Shown here: positions 1 to 8,656 of the stretch, one piece after another | How the letters are laid out: each line of letters opens with the position of its first letter | Numbering within the stretch: the first letter of the stretch is position 1 | From: Planctomycetota bacterium | GTDB lineage: Bacteria; Planctomycetota; UBA8742; UBA2392 | Reading direction: 5' to 3' | DNA: 64,000 bases | Assembly: GCA_020848275.1 (NCBI GenBank) | Contig: JADLAK010000103.1 | Span: forward strand, 62,001-126,000 | Made by a program: the position numbers and the translations under genes | Notes under the pieces: model-generated | The model's input: only the letters and a program-made list of their open reading frames with translations | Told to the model about the DNA's origin: nothing | Databases searched by the model: none

Positions 1-2
1 AA

Positions 3-965
3 CTCACTGCCGATTTAATAGGCAGCGTGTTTAATGCCCCAAAAGGCTCCGTCATGCTGCACCTCAACGTCGCCACGCTGACGGCACAGGTGCTCTCGAG
101 CATCGACTTCAGGGGCAAGCGCAACGGCATCGTCTACGACGACATGCAATTCACCAGCCCGCACTACGTCACGCAGGAATGGGCGCGTTACGGCGCGAAG
201 GTGAAGATGGTCAAGAGCGACGACGGCATCGGCGTCGACGTGCAGAAACTTTGCGACGCGATTGACGAAACGACCGCGATCGTACCCATCAGCCACGTTT
301 ATTTCCGCAGCAGCTACCTGCAAGACGTCAAACCGATCATCGAAAAGGCGCACAAGGTCGGCGCAAAGGTCCTGCTCGACGCTTACCAGAGCCTCGGCAC
401 GGTGCCGATCGACGTCAAGGCGCTCAACGTTGACTACCTCGTCGGCGGCAGCGTCAAATGGGTTTGCGGCGGCCCCAACGTCTGCTACTTGTACATCCGC
501 CCCGACTTGATCAAGGACTACAAGCCCGTGCTGACGGGCTGGATCAGCCACGCGCGGCCTTTTAAATTCGAGATGGAATTCGAGCCCGCGCCCAACGCCT
601 GGCGCGCGAGTACCGGCACGCCGCCCGTCGTTGCGTTGTATTCGTGCCGACCCGGCTACGAGATCATCAAACAAGTCGGCGTCGACAAGATCCGCGAGAA
701 GAGCCAGCGCCTGACCGCGCACCTGATGGACAAGGCTCTGGAGGCCGGTTTCAAGGTCAACTCGCCTCGCGATCCCGCTCGGCGTGGCGGCACCGTCTGC
801 ATCGATTTCCCCGGTTCTGAACAGGCCGAAGCGAAGTTGATCGAACGCGGCTTTGTGATCGACTATCGCCCGCGCGGCGGGATTCGAGTCTCGCCGCACT
901 TCTACAACACGACCGACGAATGCGACGCGATCCTCGCCGAAATGAAGAAGCTGGCTAACAAATAA
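3..965 (+). CDS. Kynureninase-like class V PLP-dependent enzyme, 5' truncated by the window edge
   Basis: The frame is open back to base 3, so the start lies outside the window; the GTG at 27 is only the first start-like codon inside it. The visible part has the fold-type I signature of class V aminotransferases and kynureninases. There is a PLP-pocket Asp in the LLDAYQ segment, and the probable Schiff-base lysine sits in GGSVKWVCGGP (about residue 144 counted from base 27). The GGP after the lysine and the DxxQSxGxxPIDV segment fit kynureninases, which cleave kynurenine to anthranilate and alanine, better than cysteine desulfurases. The N-terminal substrate-binding part is missing, so the exact reaction cannot be fixed. 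It ends 5 bp before a convergent toxin gene. Confidence 0.8.
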   Translation, partial: LTADLIGSVFNAPKGSVMLHLNVATLTAQVLSSIDFRGKRNGIVYDDMQFTSPHYVTQEWARYGAKVKMVKSDDGIGVDVQKLCDAIDETTAIVPISHVYFRSSYLQDVKPIIEKAHKVGAKVLLDAYQSLGTVPIDVKALNVDYLVGGSVKWVCGGPNVCYLYIRPDLIKDYKPVLTGWISHARPFKFEMEFEPAPNAWRASTGTPPVVALYSCRPGYEIIKQVGVDKIREKSQRLTAHLMDKALEAGFKVNSPRDPARRGGTVCIDFPGSEQAEAKLIERGFVIDYRPRGGIRVSPHFYNTTDECDAILAEMKKLANK

Positions 966-969
966 TGCA

Positions 970-1197
970 TCAGCGCCCTACTTCGAACATGGCGCGCGGC
1001 AATTGCGACTGGCGAATGATCGATTGCAAGGTGCCGATCCGAAGCTCTTTGTAGTCCGGCACAGGCACTGTGATGGTCGTGTTGCCACTTCGTTTCTGCA
1101 TGATGATGTGGCTACCACGTTGGCGGACTTGCACAAATCCGTTGGCGGAAAGAATGGCGCACACTTCGCGGGCCGATAGAACGCGAAGCTTACCCAA
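970..1197 (-). CDS. hicA: HicA-like toxin (mRNA interferase)
   Basis: A 75-residue protein of the HicA/YcfA family, small double-stranded-RNA-binding-fold RNases that cleave mRNA when not bound by HicB. The sequence shows the typical opening LSAREVCAILSANGF, the catalytic-His segment RGSHIIMQ and the IGTLQSIIRQ helix near the C-terminus. The chosen start is TTG at 1197, because nothing else gives the family's usual N-terminus. This codon overlaps the hicB stop by 8 nt, so the two are translationally coupled. The antitoxin-first order occurs in part of the family. Activity is not shown by sequence alone. Confidence 0.86.
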   Translation of the reverse strand: MGKLRVLSAREVCAILSANGFVQVRQRGSHIIMQKRSGNTTITVPVPDYKELRIGTLQSIIRQSQLPRAMFEVGR

Positions 1198-1417
1198 CGG
1201 CGATCTCCAGCCGGGTCACGTAGACTTCGGCATGTAGACGTTTCTTGATCTCAGATTTTGATGCCGTCTCAAAGAACAATTCGACGGCCTCGGCGAGATT
1301 GGCGCGGGCGTGCTCGACGCTGTCGCCCTGGCTGGCAATGTCGAGTTCGGCGCAATGGGCCACATATCCATCGCCTTCGCGTTCGATGATTGCTGTAAGT
1401 TGTTTGCTGGCCTTCAT
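1190..1417 (-). CDS. hicB: HicB-like antitoxin
   Basis: A 75-residue HicB-fold protein. The segment LTAIIEREGDGYVAHCAELDIASQGDSVEHA is the degenerate RNase H-like core that binds and blocks HicA (shown here split: LTAIIEREGDGY, VAHCAELDIASQGDS). The start chosen is ATG at 1417; an upstream in-frame ATG at 1435 is possible. It lacks the C-terminal DNA-binding domain of longer HicB proteins, so autoregulation may need another factor or be absent. It starts 23 bp downstream of the hyuB stop and may be co-transcribed with the hyu operon. Confidence 0.86.
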   Translation of the reverse strand: MKASKQLTAIIEREGDGYVAHCAELDIASQGDSVEHARANLAEAVELFFETASKSEIKKRLHAEVYVTRLEIAVG

Positions 1418-1439
1418 GGTTGCCTCCCTCACCATTGTA

Positions 1440-2945
1440 TCAGTCTTCCGCGCCGTCAGCATTCGGCGTGATGATTTCCAGCGAGTCGCCAGAGTCGAGT
1501 TTGCCGCTGCATTTGGCCGGCAAGGTCTCGACCTGACCTTTGGCGCGACAGACACGGTTTACTCCGGGTTCGCCGCCCTTGGGCGCACGTTTGCGGCGCT
1601 CTGTCAACAGGCCGAACTCGCAGGGCACCAGCGCACGGATCCGCCGAACAACACCGCGGCCGCCTTTCGCGCCTTCACGTATCGAATACTCCTCGACGCG
1701 CAGCGGGTATGCGTGCTCGAGCGCCTCGATCGGCGTATTGAGCGTGTTCGTCATGTGGCTGTGCGTCGCCGAGGCTCCAGGCTGCGCGTCCGTGCCGCCG
1801 CAACCGCCCGCGATTGTCTCGTAATACGTAAAGGTTGCGCTCTTGGCGTTGACCCCGCCGATGGTCACGTTGTTCATCGTGCCTTGCGACTGTGCAGCGA
1901 CCCTCGCGCCGGCTTTGGCCAGCGCCGCAAAGCAGACATCGACGATGCGCTGGCTCGTTTCCACGTTGCCGCCCGCGACCGCGGCGGGCCGGCGCGCGTT
2001 AACAATCGTGCCCTCAGGCGCGATGACGCGAATGTCCTCGAAGCAACCCGCGTTCACCGGCGGCACCGGGTCGCACAGGCACAAGCAAGCGTAGTAGCAC
2101 GCGCTGGCCGTAACCGCCGCAACCGCGTTGACGCCGCCTTTGACCTGCGGCGCACTGCCCGTGAAGTCGAACGTCAGCTTACCGCCGCGCTTGACGGTCA
2201 GCGTCACGGCGACGCGGATGTTCGTGGTGCCCGCGCCGTCGTCGTCCATGAAGTCTGCCGCGCGATACACACCCGGTTTTAGCTGCTTCAACGAATGACG
2301 CATAAGATTGCGACTGTGCGCGACGAGAGCGTCGCACAAACCATCAAAGCCGCCTCCCCAATGCTGCTTGGCCTCGCGCAGGCGTTGCCCGCCGCGCGCA
2401 CATGCGGCCTGCTGTGCCTTGAGATCGCCGCGCCGCTCATCGGGCGTGCGCGTGTTCGCCGCGACCAGCGCCAAGGTTTCACGCGTGAGCAACATGGGTG
2501 GAATAATCAGGCCCTCGGCCATGAGTTCGGTTTGTGGCGACATGCTGCCCGGCGCAGCGCCGCCGATGTCGGCGTGGTGCGCACGATTCGCCGCATAGCC
2601 AATCAACGCTTTGCCTTCGTACACAGGCGCGACCATCGTGATATCCGGCAGATGCGTGCCGCCGTTGTAGGGATCGTTGACGATGGCGAAATCGCCGTCG
2701 CGCTTGAATTCTACGCGGTCGATCACGGCATGAACGCTCGCGGGCATACTGCCCAGGTGCACGGGCAAATGAGCCGCCTGGGCGATCAGACGGCCGCGAG
2801 CATCGAACAATGCGCAGGAGTAATCCTGGCGCTCCTTGATGTTCGGGCTGAACGCGCTGCGTTTGAGCACCTCGCCCATTTCCTCGGCGGCGCCCACCAG
2901 CGCGTGATGCAGTACGGAAACCGCCGCGATGTCGTGTTTAGGCAT
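1440..2945 (-). CDS. hyuB: Hydantoinase B / oxoprolinase family protein (HyuB)
   Basis: 501 residues of the hydantoinase B family, the large-domain partner of HyuA in ATP-dependent N-methylhydantoinases, 5-oxoprolinases and acetophenone or acetone carboxylases. Family landmarks visible are the N-terminal SVLHHALVGAAEEMGEVLKRSAFSPNIKER, given here only as its parts (EEMGEVLKRSAFSPNIKER), the NDPYNGGTHLPD segment and the HHADIGG histidine motif typical of metal binding in HyuB. The start overlaps the hyuA stop by 8 nt. The substrate cannot be read from sequence: a cyclic amide such as hydantoin or 5-oxoproline is most likely, and no dedicated carboxylase gamma subunit is present nearby. Confidence 0.9.
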   Translation of the reverse strand: MPKHDIAAVSVLHHALVGAAEEMGEVLKRSAFSPNIKERQDYSCALFDARGRLIAQAAHLPVHLGSMPASVHAVIDRVEFKRDGDFAIVNDPYNGGTHLPDITMVAPVYEGKALIGYAANRAHHADIGGAAPGSMSPQTELMAEGLIIPPMLLTRETLALVAANTRTPDERRGDLKAQQAACARGGQRLREAKQHWGGGFDGLCDALVAHSRNLMRHSLKQLKPGVYRAADFMDDDGAGTTNIRVAVTLTVKRGGKLTFDFTGSAPQVKGGVNAVAAVTASACYYACLCLCDPVPPVNAGCFEDIRVIAPEGTIVNARRPAAVAGGNVETSQRIVDVCFAALAKAGARVAAQSQGTMNNVTIGGVNAKSATFTYYETIAGGCGGTDAQPGASATHSHMTNTLNTPIEALEHAYPLRVEEYSIREGAKGGRGVVRRIRALVPCEFGLLTERRKRAPKGGEPGVNRVCRAKGQVETLPAKCSGKLDSGDSLEIITPNADGAED

Positions 2946-4884
2946 GGCTTAGCCTCAGTGTGCCGGTCTTGAGCACTGCAAGCTTCCAGCCACGTGCAAG
3001 CCACAGACACGAGGACAGCTCGGTCACGATGGCGGGCCCTTTCAACTTCGCGCCGACGGGCATCGTGTCGCGGTCGAAGACAGGAACGCCCTTCCAGCGT
3101 TCGTAGGGCTTGGCAACGCCCTTACGCGGCAGTTCCAGCGGCAAACGCAGCGGCTTCCGTCTTGCACTGACACGCGCGCGCACATTGACGATTTCGGCTG
3201 CGCGGTCGGGCATCGCTTCGCCGAACTCGCGTTTGTGCGCGTCGTCGAACGTCTTGCGCCAGTGCGCCGTGAGCGGAACATTCAATTCGTAACTCTGGCC
3301 GACGTAGCGAACGTCGAGGCTCGCGTGCGTCTCGAACGGGCCGTTCAGGCCGCAGGCGCGGAGTTCAGCCGTGGCGCGCTTCTCAAGTTCGGTTGCCACA
3401 CGTTGCAGCGCGGGATGGAGGCCCGAGGTGCCGTCGCGCAGCAACACCGTCCGCGAAGCGTCGCGCGAAGCTTGGCTGTTCAACATGCCAAGCGCGCATA
3501 GCAGACCCGGGTCGCGCGGGACGAGAATCTCGCGCATGCCAAGTAACTCCGCCAGTTCGCACGCCAGCAGGCCGCCCGCCCCGCCAAAGGGCACAAGCGG
3601 CAGGTTGCGCGGATCAATCCCACGCTCGACGGTCACGCGTTTGAGGGCGCGAGCGATACCGGCGAGCGTGACGTCTTTGATTGCGGCGGCGGTGGCGGAC
3701 ACGCTGCCGCGCGTCCCTACGGAGGCCACTGCTTTTTCGGCAAGCGCGTGATCAAGCGTCATCTCGCCGCCAAGTTTGAGTGACGCGGGCAAACGGCCAA
3801 GCACAACCAGCGCGTCGGTCAGCGTCGTCTGGGTCCCGCCGCGCGCGTAGCAGGCGGGACCCGGCTGCGCACCTGCGCTCTGCGGGCCGACGTTGAGCGC
3901 GCCGCCGGCATCGAAATACGCCAGCGATCCCCCACCGGCGCCAATCGTGTGAATGTCCAGCGACGGTGTGCGCAGGGGCAAGCCCGCGACTTCCGTGACG
4001 CCGCGCAATCGCGGCTGTTTTGTCACCAGCGCAACGTCCGTCGACGTGCCGCCGACGTCAAAGCCCACCGCCGCATCCACGCCCTCGGCGTCTAGTACCG
4101 CGAGCACACCCACCACGCCGCCCGCCGGGCCGGAAAGCGCCAGCCGCACGGGTTCGCGTGCCGCGATCTCAGCCGGCAGCCACCCGCCGGCGCTATGCAT
4201 GATGACGACGCGCGTTGGGGACACACTTTGCGTCAGGGTTTCCAGATAATGTTGCAGCAGCGGAATCAAACCGGCGTTTGCGGCGGTGACGAGGCTGCGC
4301 TCGTACTCGCGAAACTCGGGGGCGAGATCGCTCGACAGAACGACCGGCACGCCTAGCGCCTTCAGCGCGTCGCGCACCGCGTGCTCATGCACTGCGTTGG
4401 CGTAGGAGTGAATCAGGCAAACAGCGACGGCGGCGGGTTTGAGCGTTGCGATCTGGACGGCAAGGCGGCGCAGATCGCCGTCGCTCAACGGGCGTTCAAC
4501 GCTGCCGTCGGGGCCCAAACGCTCGTCGACTTCAAGGCGGCGTTGGTGCGGCACGAGTTCGTTGCGCTGACGCGGCACGATCGCGTAAAGGTCGCGCGGG
4601 TCGCGGTTCTGCCGGCCAATCGCGAGCACGTCGCGCATGCCCTTTGTAGTGACGAATGCAATCGGCGCGAGCTTGCCCTCGAGCAACGCGTTGGTCGCCG
4701 TCGTCGTGCCGTGCACAAGCAAATCTGAGCCGCCCAGCCGTTTCAACGCCGCCGCAACACCGAGCGCCGGATTTTCAGGCGTCGTCGGCAGCTTGCAGCG
4801 CGAAAGTTTGCCGTCGCGCCACAACACGGCGTCGGTGAACGTCCCGCCCACGTCGATGGCGGCGATGGCTGGCCGCTCTTTCAT
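2938..4884 (-). CDS. hyuA: Hydantoinase A / oxoprolinase family protein (HyuA)
   Basis: 648 residues of the ASKHA-fold hydantoinase A family. The phosphate-binding motif DVGGTFTD is at residues 11-18, the second GGTSTDVAL motif is in the middle, and the GAGGGSLA segment follows. HyuA supplies the ATP-dependent activation of the cyclic amide or ketone substrate while HyuB completes the ring opening or transfer. The start is ATG at 4884, which overlaps the stop of the upstream hydrolase gene as ATGA; a further upstream in-frame ATG at 4914 would overlap more and lacks support. The three genes form one operon read toward lower coordinates. Confidence 0.92.
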   Translation of the reverse strand: MKERPAIAAIDVGGTFTDAVLWRDGKLSRCKLPTTPENPALGVAAALKRLGGSDLLVHGTTTATNALLEGKLAPIAFVTTKGMRDVLAIGRQNRDPRDLYAIVPRQRNELVPHQRRLEVDERLGPDGSVERPLSDGDLRRLAVQIATLKPAAVAVCLIHSYANAVHEHAVRDALKALGVPVVLSSDLAPEFREYERSLVTAANAGLIPLLQHYLETLTQSVSPTRVVIMHSAGGWLPAEIAAREPVRLALSGPAGGVVGVLAVLDAEGVDAAVGFDVGGTSTDVALVTKQPRLRGVTEVAGLPLRTPSLDIHTIGAGGGSLAYFDAGGALNVGPQSAGAQPGPACYARGGTQTTLTDALVVLGRLPASLKLGGEMTLDHALAEKAVASVGTRGSVSATAAAIKDVTLAGIARALKRVTVERGIDPRNLPLVPFGGAGGLLACELAELLGMREILVPRDPGLLCALGMLNSQASRDASRTVLLRDGTSGLHPALQRVATELEKRATAELRACGLNGPFETHASLDVRYVGQSYELNVPLTAHWRKTFDDAHKREFGEAMPDRAAEIVNVRARVSARRKPLRLPLELPRKGVAKPYERWKGVPVFDRDTMPVGAKLKGPAIVTELSSCLWLARGWKLAVLKTGTLRLSHA

Positions 4885-5642
4885 TGCGCTGTTCCTGTCA
4901 CGCGCTGCACCCAATCCAGCATGAGCTTGCCCAGCTCTTTCGGCTTGGCGTACGGCAACACATGGCCGGATTTAACTCCCGTGACGCGCGCGTTGGGTAT
5001 TGCCGCCCAACCTTGTATCTGGGCCTTCGTGCCGCTGATGCCGTCACGCGTGGCATACACGACTTCGACGGGCACAGCAATCTCCGTGAGTCGCTCACGC
5101 GCATCCCAGCCCTGGAACAGCCTGACGCGCGCGGACATGACAAACGGGTCGATTGCGTCAATGGCGTCGGCGAATCGCTTATGCTGGGATTTCGCCATGC
5201 GCTTGCCGGTGATTTTTCGCGCCAGTACCCGGGCGACAGTTTTGGTGGTCGACTTTGGCAGCACACGGGCTAACGCCACGCCAAGCGCCTCGGAAATCGG
5301 CGCAGGATCATGGTTGAACGTCGCGATCAGGCACAGGCCATCGACGAGTTCGGGATAACGCAGGGCGGTCTGCATCGCGACAAAGCCGCCGAAGGAACAA
5401 CCGGCCAGCAGGCGTTTTCCCTTCGGGAGCTTGCGTAGTTTCGAAGCGACCATCGAGGCCAGGCCTTTGACGTCCGCCGTGTCGTTGTCGGGATAGCGGG
5501 CGAATCGAAACTCAAGCACGGGCGCGAGCAAATCCTCAAGGTCGGCGAACTCCGACGCACTGCCGTCGAGGCCGGGGCAAACGATTACAGGAATGGGTCC
5601 GGGCACGGAAGCGATGATGGTGCGGGGCGCTCGATACTTCAA
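4881..5642 (-). CDS. Alpha/beta-fold hydrolase
   Basis: 253 residues with an alpha/beta hydrolase fold. The nucleophile elbow GCSFGG places the catalytic Ser at residue 83; the acid is probably the Asp in YATRDG, and the catalytic His is in SGHVLPYAKP near residue 227. There is no signal peptide, so it is cytoplasmic. The reading starts at a TTG (5642) with no clear Shine-Dalgarno; a GTG at 5606 is an alternative just before the first beta strand. It is the first gene of the hyuA-hyuB operon by overlap, which suggests it hydrolyses an ester or amide linked to the same substrate pathway. The substrate is unknown. Confidence 0.82.
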   Translation of the reverse strand: MKYRAPRTIIASVPGPIPVIVCPGLDGSASEFADLEDLLAPVLEFRFARYPDNDTADVKGLASMVASKLRKLPKGKRLLAGCSFGGFVAMQTALRYPELVDGLCLIATFNHDPAPISEALGVALARVLPKSTTKTVARVLARKITGKRMAKSQHKRFADAIDAIDPFVMSARVRLFQGWDARERLTEIAVPVEVVYATRDGISGTKAQIQGWAAIPNARVTGVKSGHVLPYAKPKELGKLMLDWVQRVTGTAQ

Positions 5643-5645
5643 TGC

Positions 5646-5667
5646 GCTGCGGTTAGGAAACCGCAGC
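5646..5667 (-). other. Perfect hairpin in front of the hydrolase-hyuAB operon
   Basis: A 9-bp perfect stem (GCTGCGGTT / AACCGCAGC) with an AGGA loop lies 3 bp upstream of the TTG start at 5642, so it would sit over the ribosome-binding region of that mRNA. It could be part of the readthrough region behind the rhodanese terminator or affect translation of the operon. Confidence 0.5.
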
Positions 5668-5680
5668 CACCGGCAGTTAA

Positions 5681-5710
5681 ACGAAAGCGGGCAGCCCCGT
5701 CAGGCCGCCC
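5681..5710 (-). terminator. Probable rho-independent terminator of the rhodanese gene
   Basis: On the minus strand, a 10-bp GC-rich stem starting GCGGGCGGCC and containing one G-T pair, with a 6-nt loop, is followed by TTTCGTTT. It lies about 25 bp after the rhodanese stop codon at 5731. Confidence 0.65.
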
Positions 5711-5730
5711 GCATCGTTGGTAAAGCGAAT

Positions 5731-6150
5731 TTACTTCAGAAGCTCAACAGGCAGGCCAGCGCGCTTCCAGGCTTCGAAGCCGCCAACGATGTTGGCAACG
5801 TTCGTGTAGCCCAGCTTGCGCAGCGCACCCTGCGCCATGCCGCCGTACATACCGCTGCGGCAGAACACGACGACCGGAGCATTGGGATCGGGAATCTCGC
5901 CGGGGACGGTCTGGAGGATCAGATCAATCGGAATCTGTCTTGCCCCGGGGATGCTGCCCGCAACCCGCTCCTGTGGCTGACGCACGTCGATGAGCGTCAG
6001 ACTCACGTCTTCCTTCGTCTCCTTTTTGGCCGAGACCTTCGCGGTCTTCTTCGGCGCAACCTTCACAGTGGTCTTCTTCTTCAGAGAACGTCCAAAGGGC
6101 TCCAGAATCGTAGCCGCTTCCGTCGGCCGCAGCCGTGGTGGCAGTTGCAT
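5731..6150 (-). CDS. Rhodanese-domain protein with a lysine-rich N-terminal segment
   Basis: 139 residues. The rhodanese domain covers about residues 48-139, with LIDVRQPQERVAGSIPGA at its start and the active-site Cys97 in the loop CRSGMYG. Such single-domain proteins move sulfane sulfur or serve as binding modules. Residues 22-47 are a low-complexity stretch rich in Lys, Thr, Ala and Val, unusual for this family and probably disordered. The start ATG at 6150 has a GGGAGA ribosome-binding site; the frame is open further upstream but without a good start. It is transcribed divergently from malate dehydrogenase. Confidence 0.85.
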   Translation of the reverse strand: MQLPPRLRPTEAATILEPFGRSLKKKTTVKVAPKKTAKVSAKKETKEDVSLTLIDVRQPQERVAGSIPGARQIPIDLILQTVPGEIPDPNAPVVVFCRSGMYGGMAQGALRKLGYTNVANIVGGFEAWKRAGLPVELLK

Positions 6151-6251
6151 TGAGTCTCCCGTGCGCGATGCGTTGGATGGCGTCAACTGCTGCTTCAAGT
6201 CAGTGAAAACTAATATAGCGAGATTTGGGTAAAAAAGAAAGGATGAAGCTC

Positions 6252-6279
6252 TTGACTGTGCGCGGCGGGAGTCTATTTT
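6252..6279 (+). promoter_or_regulatory. Candidate sigma70-type promoter for malate dehydrogenase
   Basis: TTGACT at 6252-6257, a 16-bp spacer and TATTTT at 6274-6279 lie in the 286-bp gap between the divergent rhodanese and mdh genes. A second TATAAG box near 6402 is closer to the gene but has a poor -35. The rest of this gap shows no ORF or RNA gene. Confidence 0.4.
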
Positions 6280-6436
6280 CCGCGCCCCTTTGCGCCTGGG
6301 GTGTGTCAGAAATCCAAATCCCGCAGCCTGTAACGTCAACTCGTGTCACGAATCACGCAAAAAAGGGCGATTTGCGGCTGCTTCCATTGTTTGCGCGCCA
6401 CCGTATAAGCGTGCGTACCCAATCCAGGAGCCACGC

Positions 6437-7384
6437 ATGTCTTTCAATCGCCCGAAACTTTCCGTCGTCGGTGCAGGTTTTGTCGGCGCCACTGTTGCGC
6501 AGCGCATGGCCGATCGCGAACTCGGCGACGTCACGATGATCGACATCGTGCCCGACATGCCGCAGGGCAAGGCGCTGGATATGTTCGAGAGCGCGCCCGT
6601 TGAACGCTTCGACGCGCGCATTACCGGCAGCAACAATCTCGCCGACTTGAAGGACAGCGCCGTTGTCGTCGTGACGTCGGGAATTGCGCGCAAGCCGGGC
6701 ATGAGCCGCGACGACCTGCTCAAGACCAACGCGGGCATCGTCAACGGCGTCATCGACGCGGTCAAGCAGCACGCGCCCAACGCGATTCTGATCATGGTGA
6801 CCAATCCGCTCGACGTGATGACGTACCTCGCGCACAAGCGTAGCGGCTTCCCGAAAAACCGCGTGATCGGCATGGCGGGCGTGCTCGATAGCGCGCGCAT
6901 GGCGAGCTTCGTGGCGATGGAACTTAACGTCAGCGTCAAGGACGTCAGCCCGATGGTGCTGGGCGGCCACGGCGACACGATGGTTCCGCTGCCTCGCTAC
7001 ACGACCGTCAGCGGCATCCCAATCACCGACCTGATGTCGCCCGAGCGCATCGACGCGATCAACAAGCGCACGCAAAACGGCGGCGCGGAGATCGTCAGCC
7101 TTTTGAAAACGGGCAGCGCCTATTACGCGCCGGGCAGCAGCGTGGTCGCGATGGTCGAAAGCATCGTCAAGGACCAGCGCCGCATCCTGCCGTGTTGTGT
7201 GCTGCTAGAGGGCGAGTACGGCCTCAAGGGCTCGTGGCAGGGAGTGCCCTGCGTGCTGGGCAAGAACGGCCTCGAGAAAATCATCGAGCTCAAGCTCAAC
7301 GACAGCGAGAAGAAGCAGCTCGGCGTCAGCAACGACCACGTCGCCAAGGCCATCGAAGAGTGCAAGAAGGTCCTGGGGCTGTAA
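6437..7384 (+). CDS. mdh: Malate dehydrogenase
   Basis: 315 residues of the LDH-like (type 3) malate dehydrogenase family, which oxidises malate to oxaloacetate with NAD in the TCA cycle. The NAD-binding loop GAGFVG is at residues 12-17. Arg85 in the mobile loop ARKPGMSRDDLL is the residue that selects malate or oxaloacetate over lactate, which has Gln there. The catalytic His178 is in GGHGD. ATG at 6437 has a CAGGAG site 7 nt upstream. The length is normal and the gene looks monocistronic. Confidence 0.96.
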   Translation: MSFNRPKLSVVGAGFVGATVAQRMADRELGDVTMIDIVPDMPQGKALDMFESAPVERFDARITGSNNLADLKDSAVVVVTSGIARKPGMSRDDLLKTNAGIVNGVIDAVKQHAPNAILIMVTNPLDVMTYLAHKRSGFPKNRVIGMAGVLDSARMASFVAMELNVSVKDVSPMVLGGHGDTMVPLPRYTTVSGIPITDLMSPERIDAINKRTQNGGAEIVSLLKTGSAYYAPGSSVVAMVESIVKDQRRILPCCVLLEGEYGLKGSWQGVPCVLGKNGLEKIIELKLNDSEKKQLGVSNDHVAKAIEECKKVLGL

Positions 7385-7414
7385 GACCGTCACTCCATCT
7401 CAAAAGGGCGCCCG

Positions 7415-8119
7415 ATGATGCCGAAACGCGAAACTACGCAGTCGACCATTCGCATCTATGGCAATCTTGGTCATGTACATGATGTGGCAGCGTGCTTAGA
7501 AGCAATTGAGCAAACATACAGCGGAGCCCTGCTTTTCATCAACTTGCCCGCCTCATTGGAACGCCTTCTGTATCGCGATCCCTCACCTCGGTTCGGTCGT
7601 GAGTATTACCTAAATGGTTGGCCCCCGCGGTTTGTCGACAACTACTCTGACAGGAGGCGACCGCTTTACGAGCACTTGTTGCCTAAAGACAAACTTGTAT
7701 TGCATTCGGCTAAATTCAATTCACCTGGGTCTTGGGCCTTTCAAGGGATCCGAAAGGTGTTCGAATACTTTTTGGATCTGATTCCGCGGTTGGTTTCGTC
7801 AGACAACCTTCGACAAGCGACGGTAGACGCCCATGAGCATCAAAAGGATGCGGGGTATCGCAACGAACACGAGAACGAGCGGTTGGCGTTGGAAAATGAA
7901 AGAATGCGGATCGAAAATGACATCCTTGAGGTGAAGGCAATTAGTGACGCGATGCTGCTCCTAGAGCGACATGGCGTGCCCGACGAACAACGTGCACGAT
8001 TGGCCACATCCCTCTTGCTGCGGCCGGCGAAAGACCTACGACCTTTCGCCCAAGATGGCCTGCTAACCAAAGCCGAAATGGATCGCGACGAAGAACAAAC
8101 ACCACGTAAACATTCGTAG
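7415..8119 (+). CDS. Hypothetical protein with a central-to-C-terminal coiled coil
   Basis: 234 residues, not recognised. Residues 1-130 look globular, with an aromatic-rich middle (EYYLNGWPPRFVDNY). Residues 135-175 are a charged, heptad-like helix (NEHENERLALENERMRIEND), and the C-terminus is acidic and polar. Two ATGs (7415, 7418) follow an AAGGG site. The gene is visibly richer in A and T, and less biased in codon use, than mdh 30 bp upstream, which suggests a foreign origin. It has no signal peptide or transmembrane segment. The amphipathic helix suggests oligomerisation or partner binding. Confidence 0.6.
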   Translation: MMPKRETTQSTIRIYGNLGHVHDVAACLEAIEQTYSGALLFINLPASLERLLYRDPSPRFGREYYLNGWPPRFVDNYSDRRRPLYEHLLPKDKLVLHSAKFNSPGSWAFQGIRKVFEYFLDLIPRLVSSDNLRQATVDAHEHQKDAGYRNEHENERLALENERMRIENDILEVKAISDAMLLLERHGVPDEQRARLATSLLLRPAKDLRPFAQDGLLTKAEMDRDEEQTPRKHS

Positions 8120-8224
8120 CACTTTCAAACAGCGCCGGTAGCCTAAACGCCCGCTGCGCGAGCTAACAATCGTGATTCGACGTGGAGAGTTGCGTTGCCG
8201 CGCGAGTTTCGCCGCCACTTGCGG

Positions 8225-8656
8225 CTACTTCTTTTCGGGCGGTTTGGGTGCGGCCGCGGGGGCCGGGGCGCCGGGTCTGCGCCAGGGTTTGCGCTGGCCG
8301 CCGCCGTCGGGGCGTTCTTTGGGCTTGGGCGGCCGCACGTAGGCGCGCACGTGTTCGTCGACTGCGCCGAGCTTTTTAAAATTCTCGCGCGCTTGCGTCA
8401 GCGATAGCCGCCCGTTGGCGCCGTTTCGTACCTTGTTGGCGTCCTTGTCGTCCTGGCCGTCGTCTTGCCAATAACAGATGGGGCAGCGCTCGTCGTCGCC
8501 GCGTTCGTCAATGGTGAGATAGCCGCAACAGGGGCACGGCAGCTTCGGTGGTTTGCCGGGTTTAGTCACCGGAACTTCAATAGCAGGCTTGCTGGCGGGC
8601 TTTTCGGCGGGCATGGGGGCATTGTGTATTGGCGCAGGCGGGTTGGCTATCGCCAC
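8225..8656 (-). CDS. CPCC-type cysteine-rich protein
   Basis: 143 residues. A Pro/Ala/Lys-rich N-terminal tail (1-38) is followed by a CPCC domain: CPCCGYL at 41-47 and CPIC near 58-61, then CYWQDDGQDD and LSLTQARENFKKLGA. These four or five cysteines form a zinc-ribbon-like knuckle of unknown function. The start is GTG at 8656, which overlaps the TAG of the upstream paralogue by 1 nt. An ATG at 8614 would trim the tail. The C-terminus (after residue 110) is again Pro/Ala-rich and poorly conserved in type. It is a tandem paralogue of the next gene. Confidence 0.72.
   Translation of the reverse strand: MAIANPPAPIHNAPMPAEKPASKPAIEVPVTKPGKPPKLPCPCCGYLTIDERGDDERCPICYWQDDGQDDKDANKVRNGANGRLSLTQARENFKKLGAVDEHVRAYVRPPKPKERPDGGGQRKPWRRPGAPAPAAAPKPPEKK

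Noticed and set aside
5731..6339. A longer rhodanese protein starting at 6339
   Set aside because: The extension has no conserved pattern and covers the promoter region; ATG at 6150 has a good ribosome-binding site.
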